The notes: generated by a model not told the origin, from the letters alone. A stretch of DNA of 64,000 nucleotides from Perilla frutescens (GCA_026008535.1 BRKX01000004.1:9139501-9203500); one strand, 5' to 3'. Counted from the first letter of the stretch, positions 21,623-33,843 are shown. A program made the numbers and translations.

Positions 21623-22282
21623 TTACAAATCAAGCCAAGTCTTCATATTGTTGATGTGCTCAATGCTCTTCTCGTGCCTTTTAAGTCTATCACATAAACG
21701 TTTCCAATCATCCAAACCATCATTTGCAAACAAACTAACATTTTGAATCGATTTAAATAATTTACAATAAAAACAATATACTTTGTTTACATTTTTAGAA
21801 TATACTAGCCATTTTCTATCTTGATTCTCTCCATTTGGCAATTTTCTTTCATAATAATCATATGAAAAATGTCTAAGAAATTTATCTTTAGGAAACTTGA
21901 GATTATTCTCTCTTAAAGGACCTTTCTCTATCAATATATCTCTAGTTTTATTATCAATAGTGTCCCAAGTTCATGGATAAAATATATTCAAAACATAAGT
22001 TTTTTCATACTCATTCAAATTATCAAGCTCATTCAAAGCAACATCCTCATTCAAATCATCAAGCTCATTCAACTCATTATTCTCATTCAAATCATCAAGA
22101 TCATTAAACTCATTCTCATTCAAATCATCATTCTCATTCTCAATTGTATTAACTTCTTCGGCTAAAGAACTAGATTTAAAAAACTTATCAAGAGCTCCTC
22201 TTCGAGCTTTAATTAACTCATAACTTCTTTTTCTTTTATTTCGATTTTTTGACTTCCTGATGGATATTTTCTATAGTTCATG
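21623..22282 (-). pseudogene. hAT transposase, N-terminal part with TTF-type zinc finger
   Basis: The 103-codon ORF at 21623-21934 has FPKDKFLRHFSYDYYERKL, WLVYSKNVNKVYCFYCKLF and WKRLCDRLKRHEKSIEHI, a TTF/ZMYM1-type DNA-binding finger (C-x2-C ... H-x5-H pattern). The same gene continues to about 22282, with an acidic Asn/Glu/Leu/Asp repeat stretch (21975-22150) and a basic start, interrupted by a frameshift near 22240 and a stop near 21975. Confidence 0.85.
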
Positions 22283-22784
22283 TTTAAAATTAAAGCAAGA
22301 AAATAAACACAACCAACAAAATTTAAATATTAATATTTAGAGCAAATGAGCGATAAAACCTGATTGTCGATCGACCAAATTTTTGATCGAGTGACTGCCA
22401 GAGTCTGCCGCTGGCCGCTGCCAGGAGGCCGGAGCTAAATTATAAACTCCAATCTGCATAGTGCAATTAAGAATCAAATTTATAATTTCTTATTAGTTTT
22501 TGTATAATTTATTGTATCATAGCAGCATATGAGCAATTGAGAAATGAGCATAATAAACTCCAATAATTATAAATCATTGAATTTGAAGCAATAAGAAATA
22601 AATTAATTTTTTTACATCAAACTCCAAATCCAAAAAACCAATCTGGCGGTTTCACGGTTTGACACCGATTTGTAGAAGTGTAGAAGTAGAACTTCAACAC
22701 AATCAAGAGTCAAGAGTCCAGGCTCTAGCTACAGCACCCCAAAACTTTCTTTGATTTTTTTACAATTTTGTATGCTAATTGATA
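22283..22784. other. intergenic DNA, nothing recognised
   Basis: AT-rich, no ORF or repeat identified. At about 22785 the sequence passes abruptly into the leader of the LTR array. Confidence 0.5.
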
Positions 22785-22831
22785 AAATAAAGACTAGACC
22801 CGGTATTGAACCACGAATAGCTATTGCCATC

Positions 22832-22846
22832 ATGACTCTGATACCA
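22832..22846 (-). promoter_or_regulatory. primer binding site of the non-autonomous LTR element
   Basis: The minus strand reads TGGTATCAGAGTCAT, the initiator tRNA-Met type. Matching sites lie next to the LTRs at 25639, 28408 and 42891. Here only about 60 bp of leader (22785-22848) remains to the left, so the array is cut at 22785. Confidence 0.85.
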
Positions 22847-22848
22847 CA

Positions 22849-23703
22849 TGATGTGATTCCGTCATGCTCGAAAACATGAAGAAATATTATAAGATGCAGA
22901 CAACAGAAACGAACGCACGATGACGGTGTAAGGGTTTAAACTAATACCGGGAACCGAAAATAAGACTTCAATAAAGCGGAAGACTTACGAAATTATGGTG
23001 AAACAAATGATGATGGCTTGTGGATATTGGCGTTGGACGAATTGGCTTAGATGTTGGCAGGATGAATTGGAACCAAATTAATCCCCAGTGTATCTTGTAC
23101 GATGAAAATGAATCTTCAAGTTGTTCTTCGGATAGCGAGTTCGCAATAATCCCTCGATGTGGATTAAGAAGTTCCCTTGATATAAGACCTAAAGTTACTC
23201 GCTTTAAGAATGATGTTTTTGAACTAAAAACAACAAAAGTGTTGGTTTGATCAACCTAAGGACCGTGAGACAATAGAGAAAATAACTCTTTATTTCTTGC
23301 AACGTCTAAAGAAAATAAAATACATGGATCCCTTATTTATACTATAAGGGGGAACGAAAATTAAATAAAAAAAGACCTAAAAATCGGATCCAAAAAGAAT
23401 ACTAACTAGACTAGGAAATTGCCTAAACTAGAATTCTATTCAAGGTAGAAAATTACCATAATTAAAATTCTAGTCAATCCTAAACTAAATAGGAACGAAA
23501 ATTACATCAATAAAATAATAAAAACTGATCTAAATAAATAAATACTATAGTCTTAAAATAATACTATAGTCTAATAAAATCATCCCCTTAATTAAATTAA
23601 CCAAGGGTGACGAAAACTCCAAGCAACTCGTCTATGCAACGTGAATCTGCCATGCATGCAAAACTTGATGAAGCTTGATTTGAAGCTTGTCATGGTCTCA
23701 TCA
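22849..23703 (-). repeat. LTR 1 of the non-autonomous LTR element
   Basis: 855 bp. Plus strand runs TGATGTGATTCCG to GTCTCATCA, a TGATG/CATCA inverted end. A TATA box (TATAAATAAGGG, minus, near 23335) lies about 365 bp from its 5' end. Primer site to the left and polypurine tract (minus GATGAGGGGAA, 23704-23714) to the right give minus orientation. Confidence 0.9.
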
Positions 23704-25636
23704 TTCCCCTCATCTTGAAAAGGATTCGCCCTCGAAACCAGTACTCCTGGATCAAAGACGCACATATAAGACTTGAAGAGAACTTTATGAGAACACTACA
23801 GAATTTGATCTCCAACGAACTTCAACTCTAAATCAGTAAATTGCATTTTCAATGCATCAATTTTCACCATTTTGTGAATGAACTGCATTTCTGGTGGCTC
23901 TTCTCTAACAACCTGAAATAAAGTAGAACAAGGAACAAGTTGATAATAAAAAGGTGATATTAACAAAGTTCCCATGTTCGACTTCTCTTGAATATCGAAC
24001 TCATCAACACAACTTGCAAAAGAAACGACTTTAGTTTCTTCCCGATTAGCTTCCAATCATTGTATTTCATCAACTGCAAACTCGTTATGCATTGGATCGG
24101 AGTGCAGGGGCAACTTTAGATCATCTTCTTGCATAACTATCAGCTCCGGATTGGACACTTCTTGAACTAGAACTTCCAGATTGAATTCTGATAAAACTGA
24201 CAAGTCCAAACTGGCTTCTTCGAAATCTAACACTATAGGAACAAAATTCGATACTTCCAGATTTGGTTGTACCACTTGAATTTCATTGGTGCTGACTTCC
24301 TCAGATACTGCATGACCTGATTCTGCAACTTCAACTACTGCAACAACTCTGCCTTGACTTGGCACATCAATGACTAACTGAACTGGTGGTTCTCTAGCAT
24401 TGGTGTAGGCAGGGACGGCTGCGGGAATTTGATGAGCTGCTGCTGGCTATCGAACAACTTCTTCTGACTGGACAGGTTGGCCTTGAACCGGTGGTGGTGG
24501 AGACTGGGTAGCAATGACCGGCTGAATGGGTAAAGTAGACTGTGCAGGTGGTGTCAGTGGAGCAACAGGTGGCCGAATTATTGGTGGTGGCGGTGCAGAT
24601 ATGGGTTTTGCAATGGATGTCCTACAGCTGGACTGTGGGATGATTTGCATGTAGCACTATGCGTACTGATCCACTAACTTGACCATTAAATCCAGTTTGT
24701 CAAATATCAACTGTGGACAAGCTTCCATGCTTGAGTTCATAGTAACCTGCAAAACAAAACAACAAAAGAAAATAAGAAACGGACCTCACAACCTCACGAT
24801 CACTCGTATTTTCTCTCTGAATTTTACCACTCATGTTTGTCTCTCAAGTATGTAGTGGTGCTCGTGTGATAGGCGTGTATATGGTGGTGATGATCACTTC
24901 TTCTATTGCTTAAGATCAGCTTCTCTCGGTCTTCTGTGGGCGATTTCACCTTGAAGATGATGGAATTTGGCCAAAAGTACGCATATGTCACAGCTTAACA
25001 ATGAGTTTTGTTTAGCTCGTTGTTCTGCTTCAAGAATGGTATTATGAAGAAAAATCGGAATTGTAGAACAAAATTGGTGAAGAAATGTTGAAAACCGGAA
25101 TAGGGTGAAAAGAAGGAAGAATTCGAAAATAAGAAGGAAAGAATAGGTAAGGAAGGAATTAGGGTGATTTGGATGTGTATTAATCTATCTGAAACAATCT
25201 AAATTTTCTAATTAGACTAGACTCTATAAGGAAGATACCAAAATTAAATTACAACTCAATTGGAAACTACTAAAAATAAAATACTACTTAGAAGGAAAGA
25301 ACCAAAAATAAAACAAGACTCACAAGGTAACTACCAACTATGAACTAGTACTAAAAGAAAAGTACCAAAAATAAAATAAGACTCACAAGGTAAGATACAA
25401 TGAATATTCCTTTTTTATCGTTTTTTTTATTCGGATCCCTCTTTTTTTTGTCCGAAAATTCCTTTTTTTTTACTCTCCGGTTCGATTACCTTCTGCTCTT
25501 TCCTCATTTTTTTTCAATGAATGATACAGATTACAACTCGAAGACTCAAAGAAATAAAAAAGATAAACAAAATTAAACAAAGACTAGACCCGGTATTGAA
25601 CCACGAATAGCTATTACCATCCTGGATCTGATACCA
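23704..25636 (-). mobile_element. internal region 1 of the non-autonomous LTR element
   Basis: 1.9 kb between LTR 1 and LTR 2. It has a polypurine tract, one long interrupted ORF and a non-coding leader. There is no reverse transcriptase, integrase or protease, so the element must depend on proteins made elsewhere. Confidence 0.85.
23796..24740 (-). pseudogene. unknown ORF of the non-autonomous LTR element, copy A
   Basis: One reading frame of 315 codons from ATG at 24740 to a stop at 23796, interrupted by three in-frame stops (about 24651, 24444 and 24057). The start is MNSSMEACPQLIFDKLDLMV. A proline-rich segment follows (APPPPIIRPPVAPLTPP), then an acidic Glu/Leu/Val-rich segment and a C-terminal part with FVGDQIL. 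I do not recognise it. It sits where gag normally lies, so a diverged Gag-like role is possible, but no zinc knuckle is seen. Two of the three stops are shared with copy B, so they predate the array. Confidence 0.6.
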
Positions 25637-25638
25637 CA

Positions 25639-26471
25639 TGATGTGATTACGTCATGCTCGAAAACATGAAGGAATATCATAAGACGCAGACAACAGAAAC
25701 GAACGCACGATGACGGTGTAAGGGTTCAAACTAATAACGAAAACCGAAAATAAGACTTGAATTCAGCAGAAGACTTACGAAATTATGGTGAAACGAACGA
25801 TGATGGCTTGTGGATGTTGGTGTTGGACAAATTGGCGTAGATGTTGGTAGGATGAATTGGAACCCAATTTATCCCCAGCATATCTTGTACGATGAAAATG
25901 AATCGAGTTCGCAATAATCCCTCGATGTCGATTAAGAAGTTCCCTCGATATAAGACCTAAAGTTGCTAGCTTTAAGTATGATGTTTTTGAACTAAAAAGA
26001 AGAAAGTGTTTGTTTGATCAACCTAAGGATCGTGAGACAATAGAGAAAATAACTCTTTATTTCTTGCAACGTCTAAAGAAAATAAAATACATGGCTCCCT
26101 TATTTATACTATAAGGGGGAACGAAAATTAAATAAAAAAAAAACCTAAAATTTGGATCCAAAAAGAATGCTATCTAGACTAGGAAATTTCCTAAACTAGA
26201 ATTCTATTCAAGGTAGGAAATTACCTTAATTAAAATTCTAGTCAATCCTAAAATAAATAGGAACGAAAATTACATCAATAAATTAATAAAAACCGATCTA
26301 AATAAATAAATACTATAGTCTTAAAATAATATTATAGTCTAATAAAATCAGCCCCTTAATTAAATTAACTAAGGGGGAAGAAAACTCCAAGCAACTCGTC
26401 TATGCAACGTGAATCTGCCATGCATGCAAAACTTGATGAAGCTTGATTTGAAGCGTGTCATGGTCTCATCA
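25639..26471 (-). repeat. LTR 2 of the non-autonomous LTR element
   Basis: 833 bp, the same family as LTR 1 with a deletion of about 22 bp near 25904 and scattered substitutions. A primer binding site abuts at 25624-25636. Confidence 0.9.
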
Positions 26472-28406
26472 TTCCCCTCCTCTAGAAAAGGATTCTCCCT
26501 CGAATCCAGTCCTCCTGGATCAAAGACGCACATACAAGACTTGAAGAGAACTTTATGAGAAAACTGCAGAATTTGATCTCCAACGAACTTCAACTCTAAA
26601 TCAGCAAATTGCATTTTCAATACATCAATTTTCACCATTTTGTGAATGAACTGCATTTCTTGTGGCTCTACTCTGACAACCTGAAATAAAGTAGAACAAG
26701 GAACAACTTGATAATAAAAAGGTGATTTTAACAAAGTTCCCATGTTCGACTTCTCTTGAATATCGAACTCAACAACACAACTTGCAAAAGGAACGACTTT
26801 AGTTTCTTCCCAATTAGCTTCCAATCATTGCATTTCATCATCTGAAAACTCATTATGCATTGGATCGGAGTGCAGGGCAACTTTAGATCATCTTCTTGCA
26901 AAACTATCAGCTCCGGATTGGACTCTTCTTGAACTAGAACTTCCAGATTGAATTCTGATAAAACTGACAAGTCCAGACTGGTTTCTTCGAAATCTATAAC
27001 TGTAGGAACGAAAATTGATACTTCTAGATTTGGTTGTACCACTTGAAATTCGTTGGTGTTGACTTCCTCAGATACTGCATGACCTGATTCTGCAACTTCA
27101 ACTACTGCTACAACTGTGTCTTGTCTTGTTACATCAATGACTAACTGAACTGGTGGTTCTCCAGCATTGGCACTGGCAGGGACGACTGCGGAAATTTGAT
27201 GAGTTGATGCTGGCTGTCGAGCAGCTTCTTCTGGCTGGACATGTTGGCCTTGAACTAGTGGTGGTGCAGACTGGGTAGCAATGGCTGGCTGAACGGGTGA
27301 AGTAGACTATGCAGGTGTTGTCAGTAGAGCCACATATGGCCGAATTATTGGTGGTGGCGGTGCAGATATGGGTTTTGCAACGGGTGGCCTACAGCTGGAC
27401 TGTGGGATAATTTGCATGTAGCACTATGCGTACTTATCCACTAACTTGACCATTAAATCCAGCTTGTCAAATATCAACTGTGTACGAGCTTCCATGCTTG
27501 AGTTCATAGTAACCTGCAAAACAAAACAACAAAAGAAAACAAGAAACGGACCTCACAACCTCACGATCACTCGTATTTTCTCTCTGAAATTTACTGCTTG
27601 TGTTTGTCTCTCAATTATGTAGTGGTGCTCGTGTGATAGGCGTGTATATGGTGGTGATGATCACTTCTTCTGTTGCTTAAGATCAGCTTCTCTCGGTCTT
27701 CTGTGGGCGATTTCACCTTGAAGATGCTGGAATTTGACCAAAATTATGAATAAGTCACAGCTGTGCAATGAGTTTTGTTCAGCTCGTCATTCCGCTTCCA
27801 GATTGGTATTATGGAGAAAAATCATAATTGTAGAACAAAATTGGTGAAGAAATGATGAAAACCGGAAAACCGGGTGAAAAGAAGGAAGAATTCGAAAATA
27901 AGAAGGAAAGAATAGGTGAGGAAGGAATTAGAGTGATTTGGATGTATATCAATCTATGATACACAATCTAAATTTCCTAATTAGACTAGACTCTATATGT
28001 AAGATACCAAAATTAAATTACAACTCAATTGGAAACTACCAAAAATAAAATACTACTTAGAAGGAAAGAACCAAAAATAAAACAAGACTCACCAGGTAAC
28101 TGCCAACTATGAACTAGTACTAAAATGAAAGTACCAAAAATAAAATAAGACTCAAAAGGTAAGACACAATGAATATTCCTTTTTATTATTTTTTTTAATT
28201 CGGATCCCTCTTTTTTTTGTCCGAAAATTCATTTTTCTTACTGTACGGTTCGATTATCTTCTGCTCTTTCCTCCTTTTTTTTTCAATGAATGATATAGAT
28301 TAGAACTCGAAGACTCAAACAAATAAAAAAGATAAACGAAATAAAACAAAGACTAGACCCGGTATTGAACCGCGAATAGCTATTGCCGTCATGGCTCTGA
28401 TACCAC
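26472..28406 (-). mobile_element. internal region 2 of the non-autonomous LTR element
   Basis: Parallel in order and length to internal region 1 (about 90 percent alike by eye). Confidence 0.85.
26580..27507 (-). pseudogene. unknown ORF of the non-autonomous LTR element, copy B
   Basis: Same ORF as copy A, starting at ATG 27507. It shares the stops after QYA and before LEAN/LEANWEE, and adds a one-base deletion near 26877 that shifts the frame. The last part reads through towards the LTR. Nonfunctional. Confidence 0.6.
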
Positions 28407-28407
28407 A

Positions 28408-29262
28408 TGATGTGATTCCGTCATGCTCGAAAACATGAAGAAATATTATAAGATGCAGACAACAGAAACGAACGCACGATGACGGTGTAAGGGTTCAAAC
28501 TAATACCGGAAACCGAAAATAAGACTTGAATACAGCAAAAGACTTACGAAATTATGGTGAAACGAATGATTATGGCTTGTGGATGTTGGTGTTGGATGAA
28601 TTGGCGTAGATGTTGGTAGGATGAATTGGAACCCAATTAATCCCCGACATATCTTGTACGATGAAAATGAATCTTCAAGTTATTCTTCGGATAGCGAGTT
28701 CGCAATAATCCCTTGATGTGGATTAAGAAGTTCACTTGATATAAGACCTAAAGTTGCTAGCTTTAAGAATGATGTTTTTGAACTAAAAACAACAAAAGTT
28801 TTGGTTTGATCAACCTAAGATCGTGAGACAATTGAGAAAATAACTCTTTATTTCTTGCAACGTCTAAAGAAAATAAAATACATGGATCCCTTATTTATAC
28901 TATAAGGGTGAACGAAAATTAAATAAAAAAAAGACCTAAAAATCGGATCCAAAAAGAATGCTAACTAGACTAGGAAATTGCCTAAACTAGAATTCTATTC
29001 AAGGTAGGAAATTACCTTAATTAAAATTCTAGTCAATCCTAAACTAAATAGGAACGAAAATTACATCAATAAAATAATAAAAACTGATCTAAATAAATAA
29101 ATACTGTAGTCTTAAAATAATACTATAGTCCAATAAAATCAGCCCCTTAATTAAATTAACTAAGGGGGAAGAAAACTCCAAGCAACTCGTCTATGCAACG
29201 TGAATCTGCCATGCATGCAAAACTTGATTAAGCTTGATTTGAAGCTTGTCATGGTCTCATCA
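28408..29262 (-). repeat. LTR 3 of the non-autonomous LTR element
   Basis: 855 bp, same ends and primer site as LTR 1. Confidence 0.9.
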
Positions 29263-29507
29263 TTCCCCTCATCTTGAAAAGGATTCACCCTCGAATCCAG
29301 TACTCCTGGATCAAAGACGCACATATAAGACTTGAAGAGAACTTTATGAGAACACTATAGAATTTGATCTCCAACGAACTTCAACTCTAAATCAGCAAAT
29401 TGCATTTTCAATGCATCAATTTTCACTATTTTGTGAATGAACTGCATTTCTGGTGGCTCTTCTCTGATAACCTGAAATAAAGTAGAACAAGGAACAACTT
29501 GATAATA
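29263..29507 (-). mobile_element. 3' stub of internal region 3 of the non-autonomous element
   Basis: Matches 23704-23948 and then changes within one base to gypsy gag sequence at 29508. The last ATA is common to both partners. Confidence 0.85.
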
Positions 29508-30577
29508 CCTGCCAAATTTTCTAGAGCTTGCTCTGCCTGCTGTTGTTGAAGTGCATAAGTCCTGGATGGCTGTGGGGCACGTTGTCCTTGGTCTGGCTTA
29601 AAATTTCCTCTCTGATTTTTCCTTAAGTTTCCACCCTGATTAGGCCTAGAATTGTTCCCTTGATTAGGCCTCTGATTTATATTCCCACCTTGTGCTAGTC
29701 TAGGAGGAAAACCTGTATTTCCTTTACTCCTAGGACAATCTCGAGCAAAATGTCCCGGTTGATGACAGAAGAAACATCCATCTGTATTCCTCATACACTT
29801 TCCGGAATGAAACTTCCGGCAGATAGGGCAGGGAGTCCTGTTTCCTTGTTGATTATGTTGTCCATAATTGGTATTTCTCTTGGCCCACTGTTGCTTATTT
29901 ACCACTGCATTTATATCTTCCCATTTCCGCTTTCCCTTCAGATCTTGGGAAGATTGTTGTGGCTGGGTTTTCTCATCTGGCATAACAGACTCTATGTTCA
30001 AAGCCCGACGCAGTGTTTGCGCATACGACATCTCATCATGCCCCATAAGAGTCATGCTGATTTCTGGTTTAAGGCCCTTCCTAAACTTCTTAGCCTTCTT
30101 GCAATCCGAGTACACGAGATGTGGAGCATAACGAGAGAGTTGATTAAAGGCGCGGTCATACTCAGTAACAGTAGAGCTTCCCTGTCGGAGGTTCCAGAAT
30201 TCCGACTCTTTCTTTTCTCGATAGCAATCAGGAATGTATTTCTGATAAACTTCTTCCTTGAAGTCTTCCCAAGTAAATTCTTGCCATTGCTCATAAGTCA
30301 TAGTTCTTTTTACAGACTCCCACCAATAGTCTACATTGTCAATCAATTGAAACTAAGCACATGTAAGCTTTTCCTCATTCGTGCAAGACATGTAATCAAT
30401 TATTTGGTCCAGAGATCGAATCCATTTTTCTGCATCTATTGGGTCACCTAGCCTGTTGAAAGTAGGTGGGTGATGTTTACAAAAAGCTTCTTCTGCTCTT
30501 GATGTCGGTTGGGGAATTGGAATTGGTGCAGGTTGTCCATTGTTTTCTTGGTTTTGTGTTCTTTTCTTAGGCGGCAT
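29508..30577 (-). pseudogene. gag: gypsy (Tekay/Del) gag, 5' part, array unit 1
   Basis: Minus-strand gag from ATG at 30577 (MPPKKRTQNQENNGQ). It contains the Ty3/gypsy Gag core (DADYWWESVKRTMTYEQW, FWNLRQGSSTVTEYDRAF) and a CCHC knuckle (C-F-F-C-x4-H-x4-C, near 29755). A stop at about 30354 splits it. The sequence is cut at 29508 in the middle of the Gln-rich linker before protease. It is nearly identical to 37274-38343, so the duplication is recent. Confidence 0.93.
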
Positions 30578-31395
30578 TCTGAAAAATTTTAGACTTCAGA
30601 AATAACTATCACAAAATCCACTTCATGCTAAATTAATACGAATGTTAGATATCTCCTAAACTAAATGCTCGACAACATTTCTTATGCAATTCTAATCAGT
30701 CTACTTATTTTTAAAGGAAAGCACTTAGTCAGTCTACGTTCCACATGAATCTTAAGAGAAGCACTTAAAATCCAATTTATGTGTATAAGTCACAATTGGC
30801 TATGTTCATCTACATTCTCAATCAAATCATTCTATGTTCACATTTCATCGTCATAAGCATTCTCGGTTTCCCATCAATTTAACATCATCACATTTCCAAT
30901 TACTTTAACATTCTCACATTTCCAATCACTTACACAATATCACATTTCTAATCATAGGGCATTAATTACTATCACCACACATTCCTTCAAATCATATCAT
31001 GGACATATAGTCCCATTTAAAAATAATAATTCAATACCATCTGGGCACAATGTCCCACAATTTTTTTACCATCACGGACAATAAGTCCCTTTCATTCATA
31101 ACCATCATCATATGGACACATAGTCCCAAAATGATACCATTATTCTTTTGAAACCATCATTGGCATGACTTTTCATAAATACCATCAATGTGGAAAATGG
31201 CCCTTATCCACATCTCTTTTTAAAAATTAGTAATCATCATTGAATCTCAATATATTTTAACTTGCATACCTTTTTTTTTAAGCAAGATGAGAGCGGTCCA
31301 GGCGACGTGCTAGGGCTATCAAGCAATCAATTAACAGATAACACTGAGAACTAGACTCAATCAACAATATGACAGGCCTACAGAGTTGCAGCATG
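30578..31395 (-). promoter_or_regulatory. gypsy leader, array unit 1, with a row of palindromes
   Basis: Non-coding leader between primer binding site and gag. Short palindromes with GGAC...GTCC arms occur at 31000-31015, 31042-31057, 31075-31089 and 31113-31128, and a GTGGA...TCCAC stem at 31191-31212. The same row is present in unit 2 at 38766-38980. Confidence 0.65.
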
Positions 31396-31408
31396 CTCTG
31401 ATACCACT
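31396..31408 (-). promoter_or_regulatory. gypsy primer binding site
   Basis: Minus strand TGGTATCAGAGCATG, initiator tRNA-Met type, next to the LTR end at 31410. An equal site is at 39160-39174. Confidence 0.9.
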
Positions 31409-31679
31409 TTGTAACGCCCCGATCCCGGGAGAAGGGTAGGGGACCGGTGCGCTACATGGGGGAAGGGGAAAGGGGTTGTTAAACAGAAGTAATCAAATAA
31501 ATAGGGTTAGTGCCCCAAAAATTTGGGCAGCATAACTTCTATAAATGGATCAATCCACGCTTTTAAAGCGTATGGAATGACTCAAACCAGATACCATGAC
31601 TCTTAGAATAAACCCAAGAAAGCAAACTTCAATGTAAATAATAACAGTACAAAGGTTAACTGTTAATAGGTTAGACATG

Positions 31680-31860
31680 AAAAAGGCCAGACAGATGTCT
31701 GTCCAAATACATGAAGTAAAGAGATGCTAGACTTTCGTCTGTCGTGAAAGCAATATAAAGCCAGGCTTTCGCCTTGACATGGAAAGTAATGTAAAGCCAG
31801 GCTTGTGCCTGTGTGAATAAGGAAAGTAAATAAATGCCAGGCTTTTGCCTGTCAGGAACG
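31680..31860. repeat. row of GCCAGGCTT/GCCTG imperfect palindromes in gypsy LTR
   Basis: Five imperfect inverted motifs (GCCAGACAGATGTCTGTCC, then variants of GCCAGGCTTTCGCCTTG) spaced about 30-45 bp apart. Repeated at 39446-39626. Confidence 0.7.
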
Positions 31861-31873
31861 GAAAGTAAACGAT

Positions 31874-32119
31874 ATTCGGAGAACCGAACACTCCATAACA
31901 GTAGAGAAAATGGGATTCGGAGAACCGAACACTCCATAATAGTAAAGAAAATGGGATTCGGAGAACCGAACACTCCACAACCGTAAATAAAATGGGATTC
32001 GGAGAACCGAACACTCCATAACAGTAAATAAAATGGGATTCGGTGAACCGAACACTCCATAACAGTAAATAAAGTGGGATTCGGAGAACCGAACACTCCA
32101 TAACAATAATCAGAGTAAG
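31874..32119. repeat. 41-bp tandem repeat, six copies, in gypsy LTR
   Basis: ATTCGGAGAACCGAA recurs at 31874, 31915, 31956, 31997, 32038 and 32079, an exact 41-bp period. Each unit holds a TTCGG-AGAA-CCGAA stem-loop. Unit 2 of the array repeats this at 39640-39885. Confidence 0.97.
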
Positions 32120-33843
32120 CGGACAAAAACGCAGTGCATTTATTCAGACACAAAAGGTAACCATGTTCTCAGTTGGACTCCACACATAAAAGAAACATAT
32201 ACATCAAAAGATAGCCCTTCGGCCTTAGCACAGCCGTCCACCATCCCGCAGCTCATCCTGAAAATATTTGAAAAGATTTGGACGTGAGTACTAATGCACT
32301 CAGTGGGTACTTTTGAGAAAAACCTTCACAATCATTTTATAAAACAGAATATCCAGTCATATTTTAAGCATATCATGGAAAGCTTTTAAAGTAGAAAATT
32401 TGTGAATTCCATGTATACTAAATCATTTTAGTTCCATCATTGCGCGCCACTCTCCCCTAGAACGCTTACGGTGAGTCGGTTCGTGTACACAACCCGGCTG
32501 CTTAAGGTTGGACACTGCCCTGTTTGCTTGGGGCTCGATATCGTGAACCATTGTAGTTTCGTCACCAAAAACAGTAGTAAGACTTACATGAGTCAGGAGA
32601 GCACATCAAATACAGTCATGAGTTGGATATTCAATCACGTTCATTTTATAAATATCAGGGCTTAATAACCCGAAATATATATTTTTATATAATAAAAACC
32701 CACTTGGTAATCTGAGATAGATCTAGATTCTGATTTTGATCTCAACTAGAAGTCTCCTTCTTCTGTGTCTACAAGATTATCCGGCAACTTAGTTTCGATG
32801 AATGACTACCATTAGGTCAAAATCTAACCTTTCTTAGTTATGAAGTAAATATTATAATATCTACTATCTTAATACGCAGCACCCGGATCATCAAAATATT
32901 TTGACTCTTAAGGGAACTTTACTCAGGGCATTTTTATAAAGAAAAACCGTTTATGAAGTTTTAGCATACGGGGTGGTCAAACCCGTATCCTAAAATTAAT
33001 TCGGTACAAATAAATTCATACCGCAAGATCTGCGCATTGGAAAAATATGAAACTTTAAATAAAAATACTATATTTTGACACGGAACAACTTTTGAGCTTA
33101 AAAATACGATACGGCTATCCATGAATGATAGATCTGAAAAAGACTACAATTTAATAATCGGATACCCAAAATATACCCGAAATTAAAAAGTGACAACATG
33201 GAAAATGTATATAAATATACATAGAACATGAAACCCTAAAGACACTTTTTGATCCGATGACCCGAAAGAGTCACCGATTTGAAGGGTGATTGCGACTTTT
33301 GGCGGCGGTAACGATGATTTGTCATCATGATCGTCTGTCGTGTCATCATTTCAATCACGTATTCGTGATCTACGCGTTGACACCTTCAAAACGACTATTT
33401 CAGAATTGAAATAGGAAACTAGAGACGTATCTTCTCTAGAAGCTGCTCGGCGTTTCGATTTTGAAAATGAATGAAAAATGAAACCTTAACCTCCTATTTA
33501 TAGAAGAAAAATAAATAGGATAATATTTCGAAAAAGAAATTGGATAATGACGGATGTGCCTTAGTTATCCAAATCTATTACCTTTCACCCTAAAATTGTG
33601 CCAAGTGTTCATTTGAACTCGAAATTGGAAAATTCAAAGTTTGGCACGATGCTTGAAAATTTTTCTATCAACCCATATCAGAACATATTTTTAAAGCAAT
33701 TTTTGACCAAAATAAATTTTAATAGATTTTCCTGGCTGCGATTTTCCTTTATTTGAGTCCTTTAAGGACCCAACTTCTTACCTAAATTACCCTCAGGTAA
33801 CATAAGTTGAGTAAAACCCTCTAAAATATTTTGGGGTATTACA

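Larger units (their letters stand above)
20190..22282 (-). mobile_element. hAT element with ZMYM1/TTF-type transposase, internally broken
   Basis: The left end is CAGGGCCGGCCCTG (20190-20203), a typical hAT terminus. Two transposase pieces lie on the minus strand (20373-20585 and 21623-22282), separated by about 1 kb of non-coding AT-rich repeats where the catalytic core should be. The right terminus is not recognisable. Confidence 0.7.
31410..33843 (-). repeat. gypsy (Tekay/Del) LTR, complete, array unit 1
   Basis: 2434 bp. Plus strand TGTAACGCCCC to GGGTATTACA. It is bounded by the primer binding site on the left and the polypurine tract (minus AAGGAGGGTAGAA) on the right. A TATA box (TCTATAAATAGGAGG, minus, near 33500) lies about 345 bp into the LTR. 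The long LTR suits the Tekay/Del lineage. It carries a 41-bp tandem repeat and a row of CCAGGCTT...GCCTG palindromes. Confidence 0.93.

Noticed and set aside
23020..23250. 76-codon plus-strand ORF
   Set aside because: It lies inside LTR 1 of the non-autonomous element and is broken in LTRs 2-4.
29750..30451. 233-codon plus-strand ORF opposite gypsy gag
   Set aside because: Antisense shadow of gag. The same shadow occurs opposite unit 2 (37573-37971) and is broken there.
31671..32153. Three overlapping ORFs of 84-160 codons with repeated ECSVLRIPF and GSPNPILF phrases
   Set aside because: They are the three frames of the 41-bp tandem repeat, open because 41 is not a multiple of 3 and the unit lacks stops. 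The same happens at 39437-39919. No protein family is implied.
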